DNA of 25,179 nucleotides from CAYHGV01 sp964356135 (GCA_964356135.1 CAYHGV010000038.1:1-25179); one strand, 5' to 3'. Numbered from the stretch's first letter, positions 16,121 through 23,289 are shown. Notes: generated by a model not told the origin, from the letters alone. Made by a program: numbers and translations.

Positions 16121-16639
16121 TCATTCCTCGTCAGGCCAATTATGTCCACCGCGACCCGTATAACTACCCTGGCCTTGTAATCCAGATACATACCAGTAGC
16201 CGTCCTCGACGTCAGCTGAATCACCAGGATGGGGCAAAAAGGGCCATACGCCTACCCAAGTCCCTTGTAAATTCAAAGGTGGGTTAGACTTCCAAGTGCC
16301 CTCACACTGCCCAGCATCACGTCCAAGGTTTACCCTTAAACCGGTGAATGTTCCAGCATGCCCTAGGTTGTCCTCCCAATACCCAGACATATAGGAAGAA
16401 TCGCCACCATCGGCAGTGTCCCAAGGGTCATACCAGGAGGCAATACCATGCCAATCAAAGAAGGGGAATATGGAATCAGAGTCCACATGGATGTGCCCCA
16501 AACCTTGTCCTTCCCAAATTTCATTGGGTGGAATGGTGGTAAGCAGCTGATCCTGTTCTGAGCAGGAGAGCATCATAACCGGACCGACTAGGGCCAAAAC
16601 CAACAACAAATTTATCTCTATCCTTATTTGCTTTTTCAT
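16121..16639 (-). CDS. Predicted lipoprotein of unknown function
   Basis: 172 residues with a basic start (MKKQIR), a hydrophobic segment and a lipobox-like 'MMLSC' at residues ~22-26, so a lipid-anchored secreted protein is likely. The mature part is rich in Gly, Trp and Asp. It has repeated short beta-strand-like words such as 'AGTFTGLRVN', 'QCEGTWKSN', 'LQGTWVGVWPF' and 'GQGSYTGRGG', which suggests a small beta-barrel or beta-sandwich. I do not recognise a family. An SD (AGAGGTG) precedes the ATG. It lies upstream of the large secreted repeat protein on the same strand, about 100 bp away. A promoter at 17156-17184 reads toward it through a ~500-nt region of small ORFs. Confidence 0.75.
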   Translation of the reverse strand: MKKQIRIEINLLLVLALVGPVMMLSCSEQDQLLTTIPPNEIWEGQGLGHIHVDSDSIFPFFDWHGIASWYDPWDTADGGDSSYMSGYWEDNLGHAGTFTGLRVNLGRDAGQCEGTWKSNPPLNLQGTWVGVWPFLPHPGDSADVEDGYWYVSGLQGQGSYTGRGGHNWPDEE

Positions 16640-16734
16640 TTTTCACCTCTTTTTTTTAAATCACAGAGCCGAAAAGAATAACCACGAGTCCAATTGATCT
16701 CACATCTCCGCTCGCTTCGGAGGGGAAACCTCAT
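16636..16734 (-). CDS. Possible 32-residue small ORF overlapping the lipoprotein start
   Basis: Small frame beginning MRFPLRSERRC. Its stop codon overlaps the lipoprotein ATG (ATGA). An AAAGGAGG sequence lies upstream but is about 14 bases away, too far for a good start. It may be a coupling leader or chance. Confidence 0.2.
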   Translation of the reverse strand: MRFPLRSERRCEINWTRGYSFRLCDLKKRGEK

Positions 16735-16805
16735 ATCTTTTTTCTGCGCCTCCTTTTGATAGGCATCTTACCCTGACTTCCCGAGCAACCTCCGGTTCTA
16801 AAAAC

Positions 16806-16985
16806 ATAGGGTCTAAACCATTATGTGTGGAGTAACCCTGAGGCACTCTGCTGATCCTCCTACTCCCCCGCAAGCTTCAATCTCCGAAGCATAACTCATT
16901 TATAATATAAAAGGGTCTTAATCATTAAGTATAGGACATCCCCGAGGCATTCCCTTAAACTTCCGCTCCCTTCCCAGTTTTCCGA
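16806..16985. repeat. Diverged tandem duplication in the lipoprotein leader region
   Basis: Block B (about 16806-16868) and block A (about 16909-16970) align over ~60 bp at roughly two-thirds identity by eye. Shared words include AGGGTCT, CATTA, CCC-GAGGCA and CTCCC. On the minus strand the ORFs crossing both blocks stay in the same frame: each has 'ECL' followed by a hydrophobic stretch eight residues later. Confidence 0.55.
16813..16899 (-). CDS. Possible 28-residue small ORF
   Basis: Starts MSYASEIEACGGVGGSAECL and overlaps the stop of the preceding 42-residue ORF by ATGA. It is Gly- and Cys-containing, and its second half aligns with the end of the upstream ORF because both lie in the duplicated block. 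No evidence of translation beyond the overlap. Confidence 0.25.
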   Translation of the reverse strand: MSYASEIEACGGVGGSAECLRVTPHIMV

Positions 16986-17024
16986 TAGTTTATCAATCAT
17001 CCACATTTTACAAAACCTGTTCAT
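16896..17024 (-). CDS. Possible 42-residue small ORF with strong SD
   Basis: Starts MNRFCKMWMIDKLSENWEG and ends with a hydrophobic tail, 'VLYLMIKTLLYYK'. AAAAGGAGG lies only three bases before the ATG, close but strong. It sits in the leader between the 17156-17184 promoter and the lipoprotein. No family is recognised. Confidence 0.35.
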   Translation of the reverse strand: MNRFCKMWMIDKLSENWEGSGSLRECLGDVLYLMIKTLLYYK

Positions 17025-17072
17025 TTACCTCCTTTTGGGTTTCTAATTCCTAAAACCCATTCTCCTTAAAAC

Positions 17073-17138
17073 TCAAAAGCAACCGTTGCCGCCACCATCG
17101 ACAGCTATTGGTTGCTCTAAAAACAAAAACATTCTCAT
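17073..17138 (-). CDS. Possible 21-residue peptide at the start of the minus-strand transcript
   Basis: Starts MRMFLFLEQPIAVDGG and ends GNGCF. The ATG lies about 11 bases after the predicted transcription start and five bases after AAGGGG, so all signals for translation are present. The Gly-rich, Cys-near-C-terminal ending is unusual. It could be a leader peptide or a small secreted or processed peptide. No homologue is known to me. Confidence 0.35.
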   Translation of the reverse strand: MRMFLFLEQPIAVDGGGNGCF

Positions 17139-17155
17139 ATAAACCCCTTAGTTCA

Positions 17156-17184
17156 TATTTAAAGATTTTTAGTGGATTTGTCAA
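17156..17184 (-). promoter_or_regulatory. Minus-strand promoter toward the small ORFs and lipoprotein
   Basis: TTGACA (complement of 17179-17184), a 17-bp spacer, then TAAATA (complement of 17156-17161). The predicted start is near 17149, just before an AAGGGG SD and the 21-residue ORF. Confidence 0.6.
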
Positions 17185-17341
17185 TCTTTTTCTTTCAACA
17201 AGATAATAATTTCTAATCCTTTTAGTAACAACGACTTACAGGAGCTAAAGACCATCCTCTCGTTAAAATAATTATTTCTCAGAGACACTAAAATCCATAT
17301 TCCCGTCACTAATAAGCAACGCCATGGGCACGGCCCACCTC

Positions 17342-17369
17342 TTGACAGTCGGCAGTGGGAATTTATAAT
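17342..17369 (+). promoter_or_regulatory. Consensus promoter of the acs-acp-kbl operon with flanking direct repeats
   Basis: TTGACA (17342-17347), a 16-bp spacer, then TATAAT (17364-17369), both perfect consensus. The direct repeat acagtcggcagt (17345-17356) and acagttggcagt (17385-17396) places one copy over the -35/spacer and one downstream of the transcription start, 40 bp apart: a candidate operator. The predicted start coincides with an ATG (17376) opening a 13-codon ORF. The true acs ATG follows about 58 bases later with its own SD. Confidence 0.75.
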
Positions 17370-17433
17370 AGCGCCATGAATCATACAGTTGGCAGTAAAA
17401 AAAATCGTACAATCTAACCGATGAGGTGCTCAG

Positions 17434-19134
17434 ATGACTAATTTTGGTTCATACGAAGAACGTTACCGTAATTTCGACTGGAAGCTTGCCGAACAGGAAT
17501 TGAACTATGGCAACGACGGAATGTACAACATCGGCTATTATTGCAGCGATCGGATCTGCGAACTCGGATTCGGCCAGAAGCCGGCGTTCGTCTGGGAAGG
17601 GTTCACCGGTGAGGTGAAGCGCTTTACCTACGATGATATTCGGGTTTTCAGTAATACCTTTGCCAAATTTTTCAAAGAGTCCGGTTTAACTCCGGGCGAT
17701 CGGGTCTGTATCTTCATGGACCGGATTCCCGAACTCTACATCTCGTTTTTAGGGATTCTCAAAGCCGGCTGCATTGCCCAGCCTCTGTTTTCGGCATTCG
17801 GCGAAGAGGCGCTCTTCACCCGGCTCGATGATGCCAAGACGAAAGCGATTCTTACGACCCGAAAACATCTCGGTAAGGTGCGGAGAATCCGGGGGCGGCT
17901 GCCGGCACTGACGACGGTGATCGTGGTCGATGCGCTCGATAAACCTTTGGAGCCGGGCGAGATCGGTTTTGCGATGGAACGTTCGCCCAGGGTTGAAAAA
18001 TTTAATAGCGAGCGGGTCGGACCGGAGACTCCATCGGTGCTCCACTATACTTCGGGTACGACCGGTAAGCCCAAAGGAGCGCTCCATGTCCATTCTTCGA
18101 TCATCGCCCAGTATATTTCGGCGAAATGGGTGTTGGACCTGAAACCGGATGATTGCTACTGGTGTACGGCCGACCCGGGCTGGGTGACCGGAACTTCCTA
18201 CGGCATAATCGGGCCGTGGTCAAACGGCATTACCCAGGTTGTGCTCGATTCCGGCTTCAGTGCCGAAAAGTGGTATGCGTTTATTGAAAAATACAAGGTG
18301 ACCGTCTGGTATTCGGCACCGACTGCAATTCGGTTGTTGATGAAAGAAGGAACCGAAGCGGTCAAGAAATACAACCTCGCATCGCTGCGCCATCTGGTGA
18401 GCGTGGGCGAGCCGCTCAACGCCGAAGCGGTGGTCTGGTCGGAGAAGGCGTTTGGGCTGCCGTTCCATGATTCCTACTGGCAGACCGAAACCGGCTCGAT
18501 CGTCATAACCAACTTTCCGGGCATGAAGGTCAAGCCCGGTTCAATGGGCAGGGCGTTTCCGGGAATCGCCGCGACCGTGGTCGACCAGAAGACCTTTGAG
18601 CCGATAACGACGCCGGGTTCGGTCGGGCTGATTGCTTTACGACCAGGCTGGCCGGCGATGTTTCGCGCCTACTGGAATAACGAGGAAGTCTATGACAACA
18701 AGTTCAAAAACGGCTGGTATATATGCGGTGACCGGTCGAGCATTGATAATGAAGGGTACTTCTGGTTTGTCGGACGGGATGACGATGTTATCAATACCGC
18801 CGGCCACTTAGTCGGGCCGTTTGAAATCGAATCGGCGCTGTTGGAACATAAAGCCGTGGCTGAATCGGCCGCGATCGGAAAACCCGACCCGATCAACATG
18901 GAAGTGGTCAAGGCATTTGTCGCCCTCAAGCCGGGGTTTGAACCGAGCGCGGATTTGGAGCTCGATATAATGAATTTCATCCGCAAAAAGCTGTCACCGC
19001 TGGCAATGCCCCAGGAGATTCAATTTGTTCCGTCGCTGCCCAAGACGCGCAGCGGAAAGATCATGCGCCGGCTGTTGCGCGCCCAGGAATGGGGAGAAGA
19101 GATCGGCGATATTTCAACCTTAGAGAACGATTAA
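17434..19134 (+). CDS. acsA: Acetyl-CoA synthetase (AMP-forming), AcsA type
   Basis: ANL-superfamily ligase of 566 residues that activates acetate with ATP to acetyl-AMP, then acetyl-CoA. It is very like Bacillus-type AcsA: 'LHYTSGTTGKPKGALHVH' (P-loop), 'WCTADPGWVTGTSYGI', 'YWQTETGS' with the Trp linked to small-acyl specificity, 'YICGDRSSIDNEGYFWFVGRDDDVI' (hinge), and 'LPKTRSGKIMRRLLRA' with the C-terminal catalytic Lys542. That lysine is the usual acetylation control site in the family. GAGGTG at 17423-17428 precedes the ATG. It is followed 16 bp later by a stand-alone ACP gene and then kbl. That context leaves open whether the enzyme also loads the ACP. Substrate by homology: acetate. 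Confidence 0.9.
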   Translation: MTNFGSYEERYRNFDWKLAEQELNYGNDGMYNIGYYCSDRICELGFGQKPAFVWEGFTGEVKRFTYDDIRVFSNTFAKFFKESGLTPGDRVCIFMDRIPELYISFLGILKAGCIAQPLFSAFGEEALFTRLDDAKTKAILTTRKHLGKVRRIRGRLPALTTVIVVDALDKPLEPGEIGFAMERSPRVEKFNSERVGPETPSVLHYTSGTTGKPKGALHVHSSIIAQYISAKWVLDLKPDDCYWCTADPGWVTGTSYGIIGPWSNGITQVVLDSGFSAEKWYAFIEKYKVTVWYSAPTAIRLLMKEGTEAVKKYNLASLRHLVSVGEPLNAEAVVWSEKAFGLPFHDSYWQTETGSIVITNFPGMKVKPGSMGRAFPGIAATVVDQKTFEPITTPGSVGLIALRPGWPAMFRAYWNNEEVYDNKFKNGWYICGDRSSIDNEGYFWFVGRDDDVINTAGHLVGPFEIESALLEHKAVAESAAIGKPDPINMEVVKAFVALKPGFEPSADLELDIMNFIRKKLSPLAMPQEIQFVPSLPKTRSGKIMRRLLRAQEWGEEIGDISTLEND

Positions 19135-19150
19135 CATTGAAGGAGGCTCA

Positions 19151-19408
19151 ATGGCCGATGATATAAAAAAAATGATTATTGACTATGTCAAACGGGAGTA
19201 TCTGGATGAGGATTCGACCGAGGAGATTACCGAGACGACTCCGCTTATCTCGAGTGGCATCGTCGATTCGTTTTCGATGGTTTCGTTAAAGACATTCCTG
19301 GAAAAGAAGTTCCAGATAAAAATCCCGGACGAAAAGGCAACCCCCGAGGCATTCGATTCGGTCAACAATATGATGAAATTGCTCAAAGAATTTGTTAAGG
19401 GGCAGTAA
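19151..19408 (+). CDS. Stand-alone acyl carrier protein
   Basis: Small acidic four-helix protein of 85 residues. The phosphopantetheine attachment serine is Ser40 in 'SSGIVDSFSMVSL' (D-S-F in place of the usual D-S-L). A strong AAGGAGG precedes the ATG. It is not in a fatty-acid synthesis cluster. It sits between an AMP-forming acetyl-CoA synthetase and an alpha-oxoamine synthase, and its stop directly abuts the kbl ATG (TAAATG). It resembles dedicated carrier proteins of specialised pathways more than housekeeping AcpP. The likely partner is one or both neighbours, an inference. Confidence 0.9.
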   Translation: MADDIKKMIIDYVKREYLDEDSTEEITETTPLISSGIVDSFSMVSLKTFLEKKFQIKIPDEKATPEAFDSVNNMMKLLKEFVKGQ

Positions 19409-20656
19409 ATGAGTTACAGCACCAAAGCGAAAGAGTTCTATGGCAATGAATTGGTCGGTATTCGGGGTGCCGGTACCTTTAAAGAAGAACGCTATATCCG
19501 TTCCCCCCAAGCCGCTTATATCAAGGTAGAGTTTCCCGAAGGCGCTCAGGTCAAAGAGGTGATAAATTTTTGTGCCAACAACTACCTCGGGTTGTCGAGT
19601 CATCCCGATGTCGTGGCAGCGGCGCATAAAGGACTGGATGAGCGTGGCTACGGGCTCTCGTCGGTCCGGTTCATTTGCGGCACCCAGGACATTCATCATG
19701 AATTAGAACGAAAACTTACCGAGTTTCTTGGCACCGAAGATACCGTGCTCTTTCCGTCATGCATGGATGCAAATGCCGGGCTCTTCGATGTCGTACTCGA
19801 CAAGCAAGACGCAATGATCGCCGACCGGCTCGTCCATGCTTCAATTGTTGACGGGATGAAGCTCTGCAAGGCTCAGCTCTATAATTATAAGCACTCCAAT
19901 ATGGAGCATCTCGAAGAGAAACTGCAAGAGACCCAGGAATGCCGGTTCCGGATGATCATTACCGATGGTGTCTTTTCGATGGATGGCGATATTGCCAAGC
20001 TCGATCGAATCTGCGATTTGGCGGAACGCTACGATGCGATGGTGATGGTCGATGATTCCCACTCCACCGGATTTCTCGGGAAGCACGGCCGGGGCACGCA
20101 CGAGCACTGCGGCGTTGTCGGTCGAATCGATGCGATTACCACGACCCTGGGCAAGGCGATGGGCGGTGCATCGGGCGGGTGTGTCAGCGGTCGGAAAGAG
20201 ATCGTCGCGCTCTGCCGTCAGCGGGCTCGACCTTATCTTTTTTCGAATACCATTCCGCCGGTGGTGGTGGCAGCTGCGATTAAGGTAGTCGATTTGATTT
20301 CCCAGACCACCGACCGGCGAGATACACTTGAGGCAAATACCAGATACTTCCGGGAAAAAATGACCGATGCCGGCTTCGATATTCGCGAAGGAATCCATCC
20401 GATTGTGCCGATCATGCTTTACAATGCAAAACTCGCCCAGGATATGGCGCGCGATTTATACGAAGAAGGAATCTATGTGATTGGATTTTCATTTCCGGTC
20501 GTACCCCAGGGGCAGGCACGGATTCGGGTCCAGATTTCGGCGGGTCATGAAAAAGTCCATCTGGATAAAGCGATTGCGGCATTTATGAAAGTTGGCGAGA
20601 AGTATAAAATTCTCGGCAAAAAGAAAGACGAAATTGTTGCGATGTACGGCTTATAA
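19409..20656 (+). CDS. kbl: 2-amino-3-ketobutyrate CoA ligase (glycine C-acetyltransferase) or closely related alpha-oxoamine synthase
   Basis: PLP enzyme of 415 residues that interconverts 2-amino-3-ketobutyrate plus CoA with glycine plus acetyl-CoA. Sequence words are close to E. coli Kbl: 'INFCANNYLGL', 'SVRFICGTQDIHHELE', 'TDGVFSMDGDIAKL', 'VMVDDSHSTGF', 'RPYLFSN' and 'GQARIRVQISAGH'. The PLP lysine is Lys249 in 'TTTLGKAMGGASGG'. It is slightly longer than usual because of a basic C-terminal tail, 'ILGKKKDEIVAMYGL'. With Tdh it completes threonine breakdown. However, tight coupling to an ACP gene resembles serine-palmitoyltransferase-type clusters, so an acyl-ACP substrate is a possible alternative. 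The Kbl-specific motifs favour the glycine/acetyl-CoA reaction. Confidence 0.9.
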   Translation: MSYSTKAKEFYGNELVGIRGAGTFKEERYIRSPQAAYIKVEFPEGAQVKEVINFCANNYLGLSSHPDVVAAAHKGLDERGYGLSSVRFICGTQDIHHELERKLTEFLGTEDTVLFPSCMDANAGLFDVVLDKQDAMIADRLVHASIVDGMKLCKAQLYNYKHSNMEHLEEKLQETQECRFRMIITDGVFSMDGDIAKLDRICDLAERYDAMVMVDDSHSTGFLGKHGRGTHEHCGVVGRIDAITTTLGKAMGGASGGCVSGRKEIVALCRQRARPYLFSNTIPPVVVAAAIKVVDLISQTTDRRDTLEANTRYFREKMTDAGFDIREGIHPIVPIMLYNAKLAQDMARDLYEEGIYVIGFSFPVVPQGQARIRVQISAGHEKVHLDKAIAAFMKVGEKYKILGKKKDEIVAMYGL

Positions 20657-20667
20657 AACGAAACGAC

Positions 20668-20697
20668 CGTAACCGGCGAAGAACACAACCGGTAACG
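20668..20697 (+). terminator. Possible terminator after kbl
   Basis: CGTAACCGG (20668-20676) can pair with CCGGTAACG (20689-20697) with one mismatch and a 12-base loop. A moderately T-rich stretch follows (ttgttccttt). Weak as an intrinsic terminator but in the right place. Confidence 0.35.
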
Positions 20698-20736
20698 TAG
20701 TTGTTCCTTTCCTAAAAAAATATAAAAGGAGAATCG

Positions 20737-21375
20737 ATGCGACGGACTTTGTTGCTGGTTGGATTTATAGTGCTACTCGCCGGCTGTGATTCGTCAAACC
20801 GGCCTGACTATTACCCGACGGCGATTGGCAATGCCTGGCAGTATCTGGTTTCAGACCCGGATTCGTCCTGGGGTGATGATTTCGACCCGGTTCCCGATAC
20901 CCTGACCGTGACCGTTATTGCCTCTGCCCAGATGACCTCGGCGAACCATCAAGGTCAGACCGTGTATCAATTGGAACAGGCCGGGCCGATACCATTCTGG
21001 TGGTTGGGCGATACGATTGTTCTTGCCAAGCTGCCGGATACGTTAGTTATCTATGATAATCTCGAAGGCTTCGGGGAGATTATTTTTGCTCTGCTTCCGG
21101 CAGAGGTGGGGAGGAATTGGGTCTTCCGGGTTACCGGTGCCGATACGGTTTTGGGCGAAATCGTGCGCAAAGAAACTGTCACCGTGCCGGCAGGGAATTT
21201 TACCGACTGTATCCGGATAGAATACTCCTCGTACCGGCTGACCGACGAAAAATACAGCGTCTGGTTTGCAGCCGGGGTCGGACCGGTTCAATACGAATAT
21301 ACCCGAGGAATCGATTCGGGAAAACCCCGCAGCCGCTTCTGGGAGCTTATGAACTTAAGCGTTACGGGCGAATAG
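20737..21375 (+). CDS. Predicted lipoprotein with 'YYPTAIGNAWQY' motif
   Basis: 212-residue protein with a signal peptide and a clear lipobox, 'LLAGC' (Cys17), so it is lipid-anchored. The mature protein starts with 'PDYYPTAIGNAWQYLV', a pattern common in uncharacterised lipoproteins of FCB/WOR-3-like bacteria. It is beta-strand rich, with 'ETVTVPAGNFTDCIRIEYSS' and 'VWFAAGVGPVQYEYT' near the end. No catalytic motif was seen and the role is unknown. AAAGGAG precedes the ATG. It is separated from kbl by ~80 bp and converges on the protease gene. Confidence 0.85.
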   Translation: MRRTLLLVGFIVLLAGCDSSNRPDYYPTAIGNAWQYLVSDPDSSWGDDFDPVPDTLTVTVIASAQMTSANHQGQTVYQLEQAGPIPFWWLGDTIVLAKLPDTLVIYDNLEGFGEIIFALLPAEVGRNWVFRVTGADTVLGEIVRKETVTVPAGNFTDCIRIEYSSYRLTDEKYSVWFAAGVGPVQYEYTRGIDSGKPRSRFWELMNLSVTGE

Positions 21376-21431
21376 TTTTTAGACCTCTGCCCCGGCGCCC
21401 AGCCGCGGAGCCCGGGCTTTCAATCGAGAAA

Positions 21432-23090
21432 TCAGCGAACGATTACAATTTTCGCGATGCACTCCGGTGCGGAACCGGAAGGCTGGATGAAGTAGGTACC
21501 GGCGGGAACCGGTCGCTGCCGGTCGTCCCGGCTATCCCAGACGAGGGTTTGGTTCGTCGGCCCGGGGTATAAGGTGCGGATTATTTTTCCGGTCACATCG
21601 TAAATCTGAAATTTTGAAACCGATTCTGACAAACGGAAGCTGATGGTCACCCGTTTCGGGCTGGGATTGGGCTCGATTCGTATCCAGTTTTTTAAAGTCC
21701 GTGAGACGTCGGGTTTCTCGCCGACCGTCAGGAGTGCTGCCTGGACCGCTTTTTCGGCGTTAATCTGACCGTGTCCGAGAAGTCCCTGGTCATAGAGGCT
21801 ATCTCCAATCGGGTCGCAGGTGGAAAAGATGATATCGTCCATCTGGCTGGCGGTGAGATTCGGATTGGCTGATTTGATGAGGGCGGCAAGTCCGGCAACA
21901 ATCGGGGTGCAGAACGAAGTTGCACTCGTAGGACCATAGCCGCCGCCGGTACCGGTAGTCCAGACATTGACCGCAGGCGTGCAGACGTCAATCCAGTCGC
22001 CGAAGTTGGTGAAGCTTGCCGGTTTGCTTTCGGTATCGGTGCCCGCGACTCCGATCACAAGGTCATAGGCGGCAGGATAGAACGGGGTGCTCGAGTGGTC
22101 GTTGCCCGCTCCACCACAGAGAATCATTCCGTGGTCGTGGCAGTATTTTATCGCATTGTAGAGACTACCGAGCGGACTGTAGTTACCCCAGCTCATGCTG
22201 ACCGCACACGCACCCTTTGCACGAGCATAATACATCGCTTTGATTGCGGAGGAGACGTTGATAAAACCATCCGGGGTGGCGATGCAGAACGCGATTCCGC
22301 GCGCGCCCCAGCCCAGGCTGGCAATGCCGATGGTGTTGTCAGTGGCAGCGGTTGCGATTCCCCAGGTTGCGGTGCCGTGACCGCCGACGCCACCCGGATT
22401 ATAGGGATTGTTCGAATTGTTCATATAGTTCCAGCCGATGACATCGTCTTTTAGACCATTACCGTCGTCGTCAATACCGTTCAGGTCGCCACCCGAGCTT
22501 ACATCGGTCGTATCAAACCGGCCGTTGTGGTTTATGTCTTCGTCTTTATTGATCCAGAGACTGGGTTGGATGTCTTCGTGCATCCAGTAGACGCCGCCGT
22601 CAATGACTGCCACGATCGCGGTAGTATCGGCGATGGTGAGATTCCAGGCTGCAGGAGCCTGAATCTGGGAAAGGTGGGTTTCTTGGGGGAATATCGAATC
22701 GTTCGGGATCCGACAGGGGATGAGCTTGTAATCGGGATGGGCAAGTTCGACGATCGGAATTTGGCTCAAAGCCCGGCTAACTTCCTCGACCGGGGTCGAT
22801 TCCGGAAAGTACGCTTGATAGAGGAGGTCAAGTCCATAGGGTTTAACATCTGAAGGGAGGTTTGGGTCCTCCAGGACCCGCTCTATCCGGTAAAAGCCGA
22901 GCCGGGTTGCGACCGAATCGAATTGCCGGTTGCCGATACTTCCAGTTTCATATACTCTCGATTGGACCTGGGTCCGCAACTCCGGTTTGAACTGAAAGAT
23001 AATTCGACCCGGAACACCCGGGGTGGTGGTTTCGGCGAATAAACTCAAATAGAAAAGACCTAACAAAGCACATACGGTTTTACTAATCAT
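21432..23090 (-). CDS. Secreted subtilisin-like (S8) serine protease with FlgD-like sorting domain
   Basis: 552-residue exported protease. A signal peptide (residues ~1-19) is followed by a propeptide-like region to ~130. The S8 domain has the triad Asp164 ('VAVIDGGV'), His238 ('GGHGTATWGIA') and Ser392 ('SATSFCTPIVAGL'), with oxyanion Asn330 ('GGAGND'). The serine loop reads TSFCTP in place of the usual TSMATP. Residues ~183-216 form an Asp/Asn-rich loop ('DEDINHNGRFDTTD', 'DLNGIDDDGNGLKDD') that probably binds calcium. The last ~85 residues form a FlgD-like sorting domain: 'IEPNPSPKRVTISF', 'IYDVTGKIIRTL', 'WDSRDDRQRPVPAGTYF'. AAGGAGG precedes the ATG. It is probably released or displayed at the cell surface to degrade peptides; the substrate is unknown. 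Confidence 0.95.
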   Translation of the reverse strand: MISKTVCALLGLFYLSLFAETTTPGVPGRIIFQFKPELRTQVQSRVYETGSIGNRQFDSVATRLGFYRIERVLEDPNLPSDVKPYGLDLLYQAYFPESTPVEEVSRALSQIPIVELAHPDYKLIPCRIPNDSIFPQETHLSQIQAPAAWNLTIADTTAIVAVIDGGVYWMHEDIQPSLWINKDEDINHNGRFDTTDVSSGGDLNGIDDDGNGLKDDVIGWNYMNNSNNPYNPGGVGGHGTATWGIATAATDNTIGIASLGWGARGIAFCIATPDGFINVSSAIKAMYYARAKGACAVSMSWGNYSPLGSLYNAIKYCHDHGMILCGGAGNDHSSTPFYPAAYDLVIGVAGTDTESKPASFTNFGDWIDVCTPAVNVWTTGTGGGYGPTSATSFCTPIVAGLAALIKSANPNLTASQMDDIIFSTCDPIGDSLYDQGLLGHGQINAEKAVQAALLTVGEKPDVSRTLKNWIRIEPNPSPKRVTISFRLSESVSKFQIYDVTGKIIRTLYPGPTNQTLVWDSRDDRQRPVPAGTYFIQPSGSAPECIAKIVIVR

Positions 23091-23114
23091 TAATCCTCCT
23101 TGGATTTGGTTTTA

Positions 23115-23142
23115 ACTATATCGCAGGGTAAGTATCTGTCAA
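23115..23142 (-). promoter_or_regulatory. Promoter of the subtilisin-like protease
   Basis: TTGACA (complement of 23137-23142), a 16-bp spacer, then TATAGT (complement of 23115-23120), five of six matches to the -10. The start would fall near 23108, leaving a short leader that carries the AAGGAGG SD. Confidence 0.72.
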
Positions 23143-23202
23143 CCCCGAAGCAAAACTGAAATTTCCACGCTTTTGTAAAAGATGTAGTGCGAACCTTATA
23201 GT

Positions 23203-23252
23203 GTAGTGTCCTCACTTATTTTTAGAGATTTGTAAGGGTTGGAAGACACTAC
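23203..23252. repeat. Inverted repeat GTAGTGTC...GACACTAC
   Basis: An 8-bp perfect inverted repeat (23203-23210 and 23245-23252) with a 34-base interval, in the spacer between ligA and the protease gene. It could be an RNA hairpin or a remnant of a small element. Confidence 0.45.
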
Positions 23253-23289
23253 GCTCGTTCGCCTATTTAAATAAGAGATTCTTCGCTTG

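Larger units (their letters stand above)
16640..17433. other. 794-bp region without a conventional gene
   Basis: The region is flanked by a divergent gene pair (lipoprotein -, acetyl-CoA synthetase +). It holds promoters facing both ways, a diverged duplicated block, several tiny ORFs on the minus strand with good SD sites or ATGA overlaps, and short inverted repeats (17078-17084 with 17110-17116). No tRNA, rRNA or known riboswitch was recognised. Confidence 0.6.

Noticed and set aside
16042..16224. 60-codon minus-strand ORF between the lipoprotein and the secreted repeat protein
   Set aside because: Overlaps the lipoprotein coding end in another frame and the promoter of the next gene; no SD.
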